From positions 248,001-312,000 of the forward strand of contig NZ_CP092196.1 in assembly GCF_022344005.1 (NCBI RefSeq): a stretch of 64,000 bases of DNA, read 5' to 3'. The notes below the pieces were generated by a model. It had not been told where the DNA came from, searched no databases, and saw only the letters and a program-made list of their open reading frames with translations. A program made the translations under genes and the position numbers. This document shows positions 27,212 through 35,129 of this stretch, one piece after another (the stretch's first letter is position 1; the number at the start of each line of letters is the position of its first letter). This stretch comes from Deinococcus sp. KNUC1210. GTDB taxonomy: Bacteria; Deinococcota; Deinococci; Deinococcales; Deinococcaceae.

Positions 27212-27253
27212 TGACTACTCAGCGCGAGCATCGATGCTTGCGCTGAGTAGTCA
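27212..27253. repeat. 42-bp paired-IR palindrome
   Basis: The arm TGACTACTCAGCGCGAGCAT and its complement match at all but one of 20-21 positions. The outer part is the IS66-type terminal repeat. It marks the boundary between GC-rich and AT-rich DNA. Confidence 0.72.
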
Positions 27254-27628
27254 CTAATTTTCATCAGCAGATATCAGCAACTTTAGTCGCTCGAACTCTC
27301 CCACGGCTTCGTCCAAATCATTGAAGTAGTCCTCCCAGAAACCTTGGCGCTGCCATTCTATAGGTGAGAAATTGAGTGTCCCACCATGTAAGCCAACAAC
27401 CCAAAGAGGCGAGAGTGATGGGTCAACGATGTCAAACTGCTCTATTGAATGGAGCGCGGGCGGAATCTTAATGTCTTCAACGATTCTGATATATGCTCTA
27501 AATTTCCTATCTAATTCTTTTAGGTGCATTGAAAGAACTCTATATGTACCTCCGACGTGTATTCTTTCACTGCTATCTACTTTTTTACCTGTTATATCGT
27601 TCAGAGTCTGAATGCATTTAACAATCAC
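27254..27628 (-). CDS. hypothetical acidic protein, immunity-like
   Basis: This is a 124-residue soluble protein with an acidic C-terminus (NDLDEAVGEFERLKLLISAD) and Trp-rich core segments. Its low GC and position in a row of small same-strand genes resemble orphan immunity genes. I know no family. Its stop codon abuts the palindrome. Confidence 0.62.
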   Translation of the reverse strand: MIVKCIQTLNDITGKKVDSSERIHVGGTYRVLSMHLKELDRKFRAYIRIVEDIKIPPALHSIEQFDIVDPSLSPLWVVGLHGGTLNFSPIEWQRQGFWEDYFNDLDEAVGEFERLKLLISADEN

Positions 27629-27927
27629 CTTTCACCTCATTTGATAAACTTGATTTTATATCCAGCATAGCGGATAGTGTCTACTACTGGATTGTGGTAT
27701 TAGTGAAGCTCAAAGCGTCTTCCGTGATTACCCATCACAAAAGCCTATTTTTTGAACTGTATAGATAACGACACTCATCTTGACATAATGCTTGTAAAAT
27801 TGCTGTCAATGAGAGTTTAACCATTAAGCTTCACACAATCTCCCTTAGAAATAACTTCACTGATAATGCAGAATCTCCCACCCTCTTCATTTATCTAGGG
27901 AACTAGTATAAGGCCAACCATGAGTTT
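27629..27927. other. AT-rich intergenic
   Basis: No gene or repeat recognised. Confidence 0.35.
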
Positions 27928-28197
27928 TTATCTAAGAAGATAGTCAACCCTGTGATCGCTTCTCACATCCGAGTCAAACTTTTGTTTTATATAATTAAAG
28001 GTCTTAAGAAATGTAATTGCAGCTATATTGCCGGGTGCCCATTCTTCCTTGATAAGCTTAATATGCAATTTACCGCACGAAATTATAGAATCTCTCCATT
28101 GCTTGTTCCCTAAATCTGAATATTTTGTAACAACTCTACAAAAGCTTTCTACTTGATCGGCAGTATAGAAAAGAGTAGCTGCAGAGGCAGAAATATC
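27928..28197 (-). pseudogene. 5'-truncated small gene without a start codon
   Basis: An 89-codon minus-strand frame opens directly after a TAA at 28198-28200 and has no ATG, GTG or TTG near its beginning. It reads FYTADQVESFCRVVTKYSDL, then WRDSIISCGKLHIKLIKEEW. Composition is coding-like. It abuts IS66-end repeat R2, which probably replaced its 5' end. Confidence 0.35.
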
Positions 28198-28200
28198 TTA

Positions 28201-28346
28201 AGCATTTAGCACATGATCTTCCCAAATTCCATATAACAACATCCTCTATCTGTGGTATCTTCTTTAGGGCAGAAAAACAGACACAAGAACGTTACCGGCA
28301 AAGACGCCCACCAATCCATCCCACACATTTATGCCTTGCTTGTGCG
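28201..28346 (-). repeat. IS66 right-end-like repeat, copy R2
   Basis: It shares landmarks in order with the tail of the IS66 element: AAATTCCATAT, CAGACACAAGAACGTTACCG and CACATTTATGCCTTGCTT. Confidence 0.65.
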
Positions 28347-28388
28347 TAACTATTCAGCACAGGAGTCGATCTTTTGCTGAATATTTAC
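28347..28388. repeat. 42-bp paired-IR palindrome (degenerate)
   Basis: TAACTATTCAGC at one end and GCTGAATATTTA at the other. It overlaps the last codons of the next gene by four bases. Confidence 0.5.
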
Positions 28389-28705
28389 ATTCTAGATTCT
28401 GACAGCACTTGGTATATCTCTCCTGTATCTATAAGTTCTGCGATCGATAACAGTAGAGTCTGCTCACTCAAATCTCGAAATATAAGCATATCTGATGCCC
28501 AGAAGTAAGACCCGTCGCCGCACTCCCCTGAATTCACGTATCGCTTCATAATGGACTCAGTGGAACTGAGAGTGAAGGCAGTGCCTGAGAATCTCTTTCC
28601 GTCAAAATTTACATGGAAGTCTAACGCCATACTGTTGCTAAGTACAATATTTTGTTTTTGCACTACAAGATCGATTGAGAATCTATCTCTATGAATGACT
28701 ACCAT
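28385..28705 (-). CDS. small hypothetical protein, AT-rich
   Basis: This is a 106-residue soluble protein (MVVIHRDRFSIDLVVQKQNI start; beta-rich middle with HVNFDGKRFSGTAF). It is flanked on both sides by IS66-end repeats R2 and R3. Unknown family; immunity-like by size and context. Confidence 0.52.
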   Translation of the reverse strand: MVVIHRDRFSIDLVVQKQNIVLSNSMALDFHVNFDGKRFSGTAFTLSSTESIMKRYVNSGECGDGSYFWASDMLIFRDLSEQTLLLSIAELIDTGEIYQVLSESRM

Positions 28706-28737
28706 TTCTGTCTATACATTCTTTGAAGTTGATTGGT

Positions 28738-28873
28738 GACTATTCAGCACGTGGTAGTCCTGAATTCCATATGATCCTCTCCACTCATCTCTGCTCCCTC
28801 CGTCAAGGCAAGAAAGCAGGCAGAAGAACGTTGCCAGCGAAGACGCTCACCAATCCATCCCATACGTTCATGG
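28738..28873 (-). repeat. IS66 right-end-like repeat, copy R3
   Basis: It starts with TGACTATTCAGCACGTGG, the terminal repeat, and continues through AAGCAGGCAGAAGAACGTTG to CATACGTTCATGG, parallel to the transposase tail at 29224-29375. Confidence 0.68.
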
Positions 28874-28916
28874 TAACTGCTCAGCGCGTCATGCCTTGCT
28901 TGGGCGTTGAGAAGTC
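28874..28916. repeat. 43-bp degenerate paired-IR palindrome
   Basis: TAACTGCTCAGCGC at the left and GCGTTGAGAAGTC at the right, next to copy R3. Confidence 0.45.
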
Positions 28917-28929
28917 GCTTTGATTGATG

Positions 28930-29211
28930 CTATGTATTATCGAGTTCACATGAATCAGATTCCCCATACCACTCACGGGGATACGGCTGGCAGTCCCACT
29001 CATCCTCAGTGGTGTACTCCCCCCATCCTTTGTAGGTGTAGTACTTGGACATAGCCTCAAAATGGCTGTCTGCTTGAACGCTCCAAATCAGTGTTGCTTT
29101 CGGCGAGAGGAGGCTACGTGCATCTGCGCCATGTGGTCCAGCAAGACAGAAGGTTTCATATGGGTACTGTTCACCACCAATGTCTTTCCACAACTCGTGC
29201 AGTAATGACAT
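28930..29211 (-). CDS. small hypothetical protein, AT-rich
   Basis: The start at MSLLHELWKDIGGEQYPYET gives 93 residues. A longer frame begins inside the IS66 right end and is less likely. The C-terminal part is acidic and aromatic (YYTYKGWGEYTTEDEWDCQP). Unknown family; in a row with the two preceding small genes. Confidence 0.52.
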   Translation of the reverse strand: MSLLHELWKDIGGEQYPYETFCLAGPHGADARSLLSPKATLIWSVQADSHFEAMSKYYTYKGWGEYTTEDEWDCQPYPREWYGESDSCELDNT

Positions 29212-29223
29212 GCACAAGTTTAT

Positions 29224-29375
29224 ATCGTGACACTTCAGCGCGTGGTTGTCCTGAGTTCCATACAATCTCATCCTCCCCTCTTCTCCTTCCGTCAAGGCGA
29301 GAAATCAGGTAGAAGAACGTTACCGGCGAAGACACTCACCAGTCCAGTCCACACGTTCATGCCCTGCTTTTGCAA
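29224..29375 (-). repeat. IS66 right end, reference copy R4
   Basis: It runs from the degenerate terminal repeat TGACACTTCAGCGC to the transposase tail, which in the correct frame reads [20 protein letters not shown], then [10 protein letters not shown]. It defines what the other R copies derive from. Confidence 0.72.
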
Positions 29376-30659
29376 CGTCGCCACGTAGCTGCGGATGCGG
29401 CAGAACACTTCGCCCCCATCTCCGACCGAAAGCCGCCAGAGATCTTCCGCTTTCCGCACATCATCCGAATCCCCTGTTCCGCCAGGTTATTGTCGAACGG
29501 CAACCGGTCATCATCCAGAAACCGAAGCATCTCTCGCTTGTACCGCTGACAGCGCAGGGCCACATTCCGCGCTCGGCCCTGCTTCACAAGGCCGCGCTGC
29601 TCAGCCGCACGTTCCTTCGCTGGGTTGGTGACCAACTCAGCGGTGATCAGCGTATCGAAGCGAGCCTTGAACGCCGCGATCCTATCGTCCGTCAGCGTCT
29701 TGGTCTTGCACTGGTGATACACCAACTTCAGCGCACCGCGCAATTCGCCCGCCCAGTCCTGCTCGAAGAACTCGTGTAAACCACGCAGTTCCCGGAGCAG
29801 ATGCGCGTTATACAACGCATGAGTCATCGGCAGCGACAAAGACGTGTGCCACGCATCGTGCATCAACAGCCCCCGGTACGCCGGCAGTACATCCATCGCG
29901 ACCAGTGCGTCATACCCACGGCTGCGATGATGGCCATACAGCGTGTACGACGCGCAGGTTAGGATGTGCAACCACTGCAGCTTCGCGTTGACCTTGCTGC
30001 CCGTCTCATCGGCGTACAGCACCGGTTCAGCCCGCAACGCCATCTTGACCTGCGCCTCAAAGACTTTGAGGCGCTCTGACGCCACGTTCAGGTTCAACAC
30101 GATGGTGCCATCACTCGGCGCGCTGCCATACAGCGTGCTGACGATCTCTGCCGTTCGAACCAGCGGGATAAAATGCACGACATTCAAAAACGTCGTCAAC
30201 GCATGCACGCGCGGGGCCGTACTGCACCTGGCCGGGCACCGCTGCTGGGAACGCCGCCTACTGACGCTGTGTACACGACGGACAGATCTTCACCTCGACC
30301 TGGTATTCCGTGACATGTAAGCGTGTCTCTGGCACGTCGTGGACTTGCCGAGCCAGGAGATCCAGTACTGGGACGTCGTGCCATGCATGGCCACACGCAC
30401 ACTGCCCGGTGACTGGGAGGACGATCACCGTGTCCGGCTGCGCGCTCATCACGAGCGTTGTTCCCACGTGACCCGGCTGTGCCCCAGATAACCGCTCGGT
30501 TTTGACGCACTCACTCTGGGGTTTCCAGACGTTGTCTCGACTGGGCGGCACGTTCGACGTGCTGCTGTCCGCGCCCACCTGCGCCTTCAATTCCTGATTC
30601 TCGATCACCAAGCGGTCGCGCTCCGCGGTCATCCCCTGGAGTTGGGCAGCGAGTGTCAA
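29292..30659 (-). pseudogene. IS66-family transposase with one stop and two frameshifts
   Basis: The N-terminus has a coiled coil and zinc finger (CACGHAW...CPSC). TAG stands at 30258-30260, followed in frame by AAFPAAVPGQVQYGP. A +1 shift then leads to VHALTTFLNVVHFIPLVRTA, the catalytic domain (LYADETGSK; AHLLRELRGLHEFF) and [21 protein letters not shown] missing base near 29405 separates this from the tail [18 protein letters not shown]. The element cannot make an intact transposase. Confidence 0.86.
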
Positions 30660-30745
30660 ACAGTGAGGGCAGGCCGAGGGTTCGATGCCCTTACCCTAGC
30701 AGCTCTCCATTCGCAAGGGGGGCCGCTGAGTAGTCACTTTAACGA

Positions 30746-31857
30746 TCATACTGGCTGCGCTTCTTCAGGAAGGATGAGGACGCCATCTCGCTCAAGGCGT
30801 CCTAGAGTGGCGTAGAGGTGAGCCCCGCTCCGTCGATGCGCTTCCCCAGCGTCTGGTAAGAGCAAAGCGGCGTCCTTGTCGCGGGACATGACAAGAACGG
30901 CGTACGGTACACCTCGTCCAAGGAGATGTGCGCCCGCAGACCACCAATCCGCCTTTATGGTGTCCATCCGAATCTGGCTGACCCGACGCTGCAGGTGTGA
31001 GCTGTGGGCAAAGACCAGCGTGGGGCCGCGCTCCTCTTCTCGTTCGGCAATCGCATGCAGGTTGTCTGTCATCATCACGGCCCGCAGGGCCAGCATCTGC
31101 GAGATGCGGTCCGGCGAGGGGGCGGCGAGGTTGGCGTGGTAACGCAACAGCCCTAAGGCCGTTCGTGCGTGCACCTGCGCTGTCCAGAGATCTGGGTGCG
31201 ACCCAAGTCCAGGACGCTGTGTTTCGAGAAACCCCAGCAGGTCATCGGCCATTGCTCGCAGGTGCCAGGCATCTGCTGTGTTCCCGACAGACTGGCTGGG
31301 ATCCATCGCGGCAGCCTGGTTCGTCCAGCGGGCGTCGTCGCCGCAGAGCTGCTCCAGCGTGGCCCGTTCTACGGGAAGAGGGGAAAGTGGTGCGCCAGGA
31401 ACTCGTGGAAGGCCAGCAAGGCCGGTCGTGGACTGGCCGCCCACATGTTCTCGATGGGTGGATCAAAACCGTAGAACCGCAGGCGGTTCATCTCGTTGCG
31501 TCCAGCATTGAACTGACGCATCCAGATCACCAGGTCCCGATTGGCCTGGCTTGCTCCGAAGCCGTGGCTGAACCCGCCGGTCATCACCTCGTCTAGCGTG
31601 CCCTGGCCGGAGGCAAGGTGGGCGTCGACCTGCAGGCCCGCAGTGATGTCGCTTTCGATGGCAATGGAGCGGAATCCCTGGGTGTCGACCAGGGTCTGGA
31701 AGACACGGTTGCGCCAGAGTGGGAACGCCTCGACGCCGTGGGTAGGTTCACCCAGCCCCAGCAGTTGAAGCGAGGCAGGCAACGTGGCGAGGAAGGCGGA
31801 GAGGGCGGCAGCGGGATCGGTCATGGGCCAGCCGAACTGCGACATCTGGTTTGGCAT
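30746..31857 (-). pseudogene. erythromycin esterase-family protein, frameshifted
   Basis: The first half reads LLGLGEPTHGVEAFPLWRNR, then SIAIESDITAGLQVDAHL and IWMRQFNAGRN, with the conserved GEPTHG and an ESD motif of the Ere/succinoglycan-esterase family. Near 31370, in a CCCCTCTTCCC stretch, the frame shifts; the remainder continues with VERATLEQLCGDDARWTNQA and PTLVFAHSSHLQRR, supplying the family's catalytic-site His region. Joined length ~370 residues. GGAGTCCACC precedes the ATG. One indel would restore it; Ere enzymes hydrolyse macrolide lactones, but many members have other substrates. Confidence 0.8.
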
Positions 31858-32616
31858 GGTGGACTCCTGAGCCAGGGTGTGTCTCTCCTGGCTCCCTCAG
31901 CATTCCTGAGCTCCATGTGAACAGCCTTACGGAAAAGCGTTTATCGAGTGTTCATAAAACTGCACGACATCAGGTGTCCGTCTGTGCTGAGTAGTAGAGG
32001 CTCAGCAGCACCTCGATGGAGCCCTAACCGCTCAGTCGGGCGGCCTCCATCAAGGATTTGAGGCGCATGGAGGTGCTACTTGGAGGTCTTTCATGTGCGC
32101 CGCTGGCGGCCTACCGCCCGGCCAATTCGGCGTAAGGGCAGCCCCAGCTCGTGATCCAGCGTCTGCAGGGTGGCATGCAGTTGCGGTCCTACTCGGTGTG
32201 CCGTCGCCCCAAGCTGATCTGCCGCCAGCCCTGGCTGGATATTCACCGGAGATCACCTGGCGACACTGCGTGCAGACCAAGACATGGTTCTCAGTGACCT
32301 ACGTGGACGGCGCAGAGCCAGCTTCGTCATCCTTGCGCGGTCCTGACAGGTAAAGATCAGACCCATGGTGAAGCCACACAGGTGCAGATCTTCGCCCCTT
32401 GCGCCTCGACCATGGCCTGCACTTTACCGGAAGCAGGTGGGAGTTCCCGGGTAAACCCCTCCTCACAAGGGCGCCTTCCTGATGGTTTGAGACACGATGT
32501 AGGTGTCGCAGCGGAGCGGCAAGGCGGCATTCCGGGTCATGTTGACCATCCTCCCACCACACCCGTCCACGAAAGCCAAGGCGGCCAGGGACTAGCTCAC
32601 TGGGCTTGGTATTCCA
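31858..32616. other. no intact gene recognised, probably decayed mobile DNA
   Basis: A 76-codon minus frame with a CTQC motif (32050-32280) and overlapping frames up to 32800 do not match a family clearly. A TGCTGAGTAGTAG motif at ~31985 resembles the IS66-type terminal repeat. Confidence 0.35.
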
Positions 32617-33156
32617 ATGCTGGAAAGCCAGATGCAGCGGAGTGAAGCTTTTAAGGAAGCGTCCGCACAGGGGGCCATGGTCAGTGCTTTGAAGAATGTG
32701 CGCGCCCGAATCGCCGGAATGGATGACGGGCGTGGCGGATGGCCTTCGCGGAGGTGGCCCGGTGGGAAAGCCCTCTCGGTTTGGAAGGGTGAGCAACTTT
32801 CGCGAAAAGGCTGGAGAAGTGATTCAAGAAAAGGTATCGCCAGAACCTGGAAGTGGCTGAGGCGGAAAGTCAAGCAGCTGGCATTCGAGAAGACCACCCT
32901 ATCCCTGGAGGGGGAAGTGAAACTCAAGGTTCAGCGCCAGCTCCAGGGTTCTGCAGAAGATTCCAGCACCCTGGTTAACCGTCTCCTCGCTGAATGGGGC
33001 GAGACATTTAAGCGTTCAGACGTTCAGACATCTCAACATCGCTCAAAGCAGACGCACCGCACGGTTCCAGAGCAGTCCCAGTACTCCAAGCAGCGCCGCC
33101 ACGAACACGAACAGAACGGGGGACGGCACCGTCAGACCACCCAAGACAGCGCCTAG
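32617..33156 (+). CDS. basic hypothetical protein with RHH-like segment
   Basis: The 179-codon frame is Lys/Arg-rich. Residues ~85-120 (FEKTTLSLEGEVKLKVQRQL, then LVNRLLAEWGE) look like a ribbon-helix-helix DNA-binding fold. The tail after ~125 is low-complexity and overlaps an opposite-strand membrane ORF, so the true end may be earlier. Confidence 0.38.
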   Translation: MLESQMQRSEAFKEASAQGAMVSALKNVRARIAGMDDGRGGWPSRRWPGGKALSVWKGEQLSRKGWRSDSRKGIARTWKWLRRKVKQLAFEKTTLSLEGEVKLKVQRQLQGSAEDSSTLVNRLLAEWGETFKRSDVQTSQHRSKQTHRTVPEQSQYSKQRRHEHEQNGGRHRQTTQDSA

Positions 33157-33177
33157 ACTCAGGCCCAACGCATTCAC
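33043..33177 (-). CDS. XapX-like small membrane protein
   Basis: A 44-residue frame starting GTG reads NALGLSLGAVLGGLTVPSPV, then LFVFVAALLGVLGLLWNRAV. It has two helices around a VPSP turn, like XapX/DUF1427 proteins. It starts 17 bp after the tetR stop on the same strand. It is too short for most gene callers. Confidence 0.42.
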   Translation of the reverse strand: MNALGLSLGAVLGGLTVPSPVLFVFVAALLGVLGLLWNRAVRLL

Positions 33178-33193
33178 GCCCAGAAGGTCGAGA

Positions 33194-33826
33194 TTAAGGT
33201 GCCAGAACCGTTTCAGTGCTCACCAGGGGCAAGAAGATCTCGTCGAGCATCTCATAGATGTCGCTGTCTGTGGGTGGGGTAGAGGTCATGATCATGTCGT
33301 GTCGCCCCAGGGTCATTGGGAGCGCCCTCACTTTTGGTGTGAGCCTCTCCGCAACGAGCTCCCCACGTGCGACGCCGCGCTCCAACACTTCCTCGAAGAC
33401 GTCAGGGGCTACCACCTGCTGTAAGAGATGCTCCCGGAACTCGGCATACGTTGATCCGCTGACTGTCAGTTCGGTGCCGATGTTGAGCGCGACCCGGACC
33501 AGCGGCGCGCTGCGTTCCCCCAGGCGCCGCAACAGGACCGCCAGCTCCTCTCGTACATTGCCAAGGTCGGGGACAATGATTGGCACGCTTTCCAATCGGT
33601 GGGCGAGTGCCGCCACGGCAAGTTCCAGGCGTCCTGGCCAGCGGCGGTGAAGTACTGGGCGGCTGGTTCCTGCCCGCTGTGCCACGGCCTCCAGGGTCAG
33701 TCCCGAGTAACCGACTGTCTCTAACGTCTCCCATGCGGCGTTGAGAATTGCCTGTTCGAGCACGACACCGCGCCGCCGCACCTCGGGACGTCGGACGAAC
33801 GACTTGTTGCTATTAGATCCATCCAT
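33194..33826 (-). CDS. TetR-family transcriptional regulator
   Basis: The ~210-residue protein, starting at MDGSNSNKSF, has the HTH in AILNAAWETLETVGYSGLTL and AVAQRAGTSRPVLHRRWPGR. The larger C-terminal half is a TetR_C-type ligand domain. It is divergent from an FAD monooxygenase; the palindrome GAAATAAGAT/ATCTTATTTC lies in the 43-bp gap and over the monooxygenase start. It should repress that gene until a hydrophobic substrate binds. Confidence 0.92.
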   Translation of the reverse strand: MDGSNSNKSFVRRPEVRRRGVVLEQAILNAAWETLETVGYSGLTLEAVAQRAGTSRPVLHRRWPGRLELAVAALAHRLESVPIIVPDLGNVREELAVLLRRLGERSAPLVRVALNIGTELTVSGSTYAEFREHLLQQVVAPDVFEEVLERGVARGELVAERLTPKVRALPMTLGRHDMIMTSTPPTDSDIYEMLDEIFLPLVSTETVLAP

Positions 33827-33834
33827 GTATCCTA

Positions 33835-33883
33835 TTGACACCTCGCTTCAACAGAAATAAGATACAAGAATGAATCTTATTTC
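33835..33883 (+). promoter_or_regulatory. promoter and operator for a leaderless monooxygenase mRNA
   Basis: TTGACA (33835-33840), 17 bp, then TAAGAT (33858-33863) form a good sigma-70 promoter. Transcription from it would start at or next to the ATG at 33870. The palindrome GAAATAAGAT/ATCTTATTTC (33854-33883) overlaps the -10 and encloses the start codon. Confidence 0.7.
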
Positions 33884-35123
33884 GGATCCGACTTCAGCCC
33901 TTACCCTACACCGCCCCACCAAGCCGCAGACCGTCCTGATCTCCGGAGCGAGCATCGCCGGTCCAGTTCTTGCCTACTGGCTCAACAAGTTCGGTTTTGA
34001 TGTGACCGTGGTCGAACGCTCGGGAGGACCCCGCGGCAGCGGGTACCCGATCGATGTCCGTGGACCGGCGCTCACGGTGCTCAAGCACATGGGATTGCTC
34101 GACGAAGTCCGTCAGCAGCGACTCCACACGCGCCGCCTGTCATTTGTGGACGACCAAGGCGCGCTCATCGGGGCTCTGAAGATGGATGATGCAGAAAGTG
34201 AGGGACACGACATCGAATTGCCCCGTGGCGCACTCACCTCACTTCTCTACCGACAGACACTTGGCACAGGCGTCCATTACCGTTTCAACGACAGCATCGA
34301 AACGCTCCAGCAGGATGATGTCGTCTCCGTGACGTTCCAGTCTGGAGAGCCGGAGCACTTCGACTTGGTGATCGGCGCAGACGGCATGCACTCCCACACC
34401 CGCGAACTCACCTTCGGACCCGAAATGGACTTCTCCCACTACTTGGGGTATTGCTTCAACGGCTTCTCCATGACTAACCTGCTTCACCTATCGTACGAGG
34501 CGATCACGCACGCGTCGCCGGGCCGCACAGCAGTACAGTTTGCGGTGGACGACTCGGACTCGGTTCACGCTTTCCTGGTGTACGCTTCCGAGGAACCACC
34601 GTTCACACGGACCCCGGACCTGTCTCTCCAGCGGAACTTGGTTGCCCGCCTGTTCGAGAATGAGGGCTGGATCGTGCCACAGATGCTTCAGGACCTACAG
34701 AACGCAGATGACTTGTACGCCGATGTGGTCGCCCAGATCCGCATGCCGGCCTGGTCGAAAGGCCGAGTGGTTCTGGTCGGCGACGCCGCATACGCCCCAT
34801 CGTTCTTGACAGGTCAGGGCACCAGTCTGGCCATGGTCGGGGCCTACGTCCTCGCGGGCGAACTGGCCTCACACCCGGACGTACAGAGCGCCTGCGTGGC
34901 CTACGAGGAGAAGATGCGGCCATACGTGGACGCCAATCAGGCGCTGGTGGACGGCGGCTCATCGCTGCTGGTACCTCGTACAGCCGAGGCTCTGAAGGCT
35001 CGCAACCAAATGATTGCCGGCATGGATAGGGAAGGGACCCAACCGGCCACGGAAGCTCAGCGCCGTGCTTACACCGCGCTCACCCTTCCGGATTACCAGT
35101 CATTGCTTCACTCAACCTGCTGA
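33870..35123 (+). CDS. FAD-dependent monooxygenase (TetX/PHBH-like)
   Basis: The 417-residue flavoprotein has the FAD-binding GASIAGPVLAYWLNKFGFDV at ~27-46, the second nucleotide site VIGADGMHSHTR and the third motif VVLVGDAAYAPSFLTGQGTS, placing it in the group A aromatic hydroxylase family that includes TetX. It uses NAD(P)H and O2 to hydroxylate a planar substrate, possibly giving drug tolerance; the substrate is not shown. There is no ribosome site before the ATG. It is divergent from the tetR gene. Confidence 0.95.
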   Translation: MNLISDPTSALTLHRPTKPQTVLISGASIAGPVLAYWLNKFGFDVTVVERSGGPRGSGYPIDVRGPALTVLKHMGLLDEVRQQRLHTRRLSFVDDQGALIGALKMDDAESEGHDIELPRGALTSLLYRQTLGTGVHYRFNDSIETLQQDDVVSVTFQSGEPEHFDLVIGADGMHSHTRELTFGPEMDFSHYLGYCFNGFSMTNLLHLSYEAITHASPGRTAVQFAVDDSDSVHAFLVYASEEPPFTRTPDLSLQRNLVARLFENEGWIVPQMLQDLQNADDLYADVVAQIRMPAWSKGRVVLVGDAAYAPSFLTGQGTSLAMVGAYVLAGELASHPDVQSACVAYEEKMRPYVDANQALVDGGSSLLVPRTAEALKARNQMIAGMDREGTQPATEAQRRAYTALTLPDYQSLLHSTC

Positions 35124-35129
35124 TGTGAC

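Larger units (their letters stand above)
29224..30735 (-). mobile_element. decayed IS66-family element (tnpC part only)
   Basis: The ends are TGACACTTCAGCGC (29224) and, inverted, TGACTACTCAGC (30724-30735). Only the tnpC-type transposase is present; tnpA and tnpB of IS66 are absent. It lies between the small AT-rich genes and the esterase. Confidence 0.72.
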
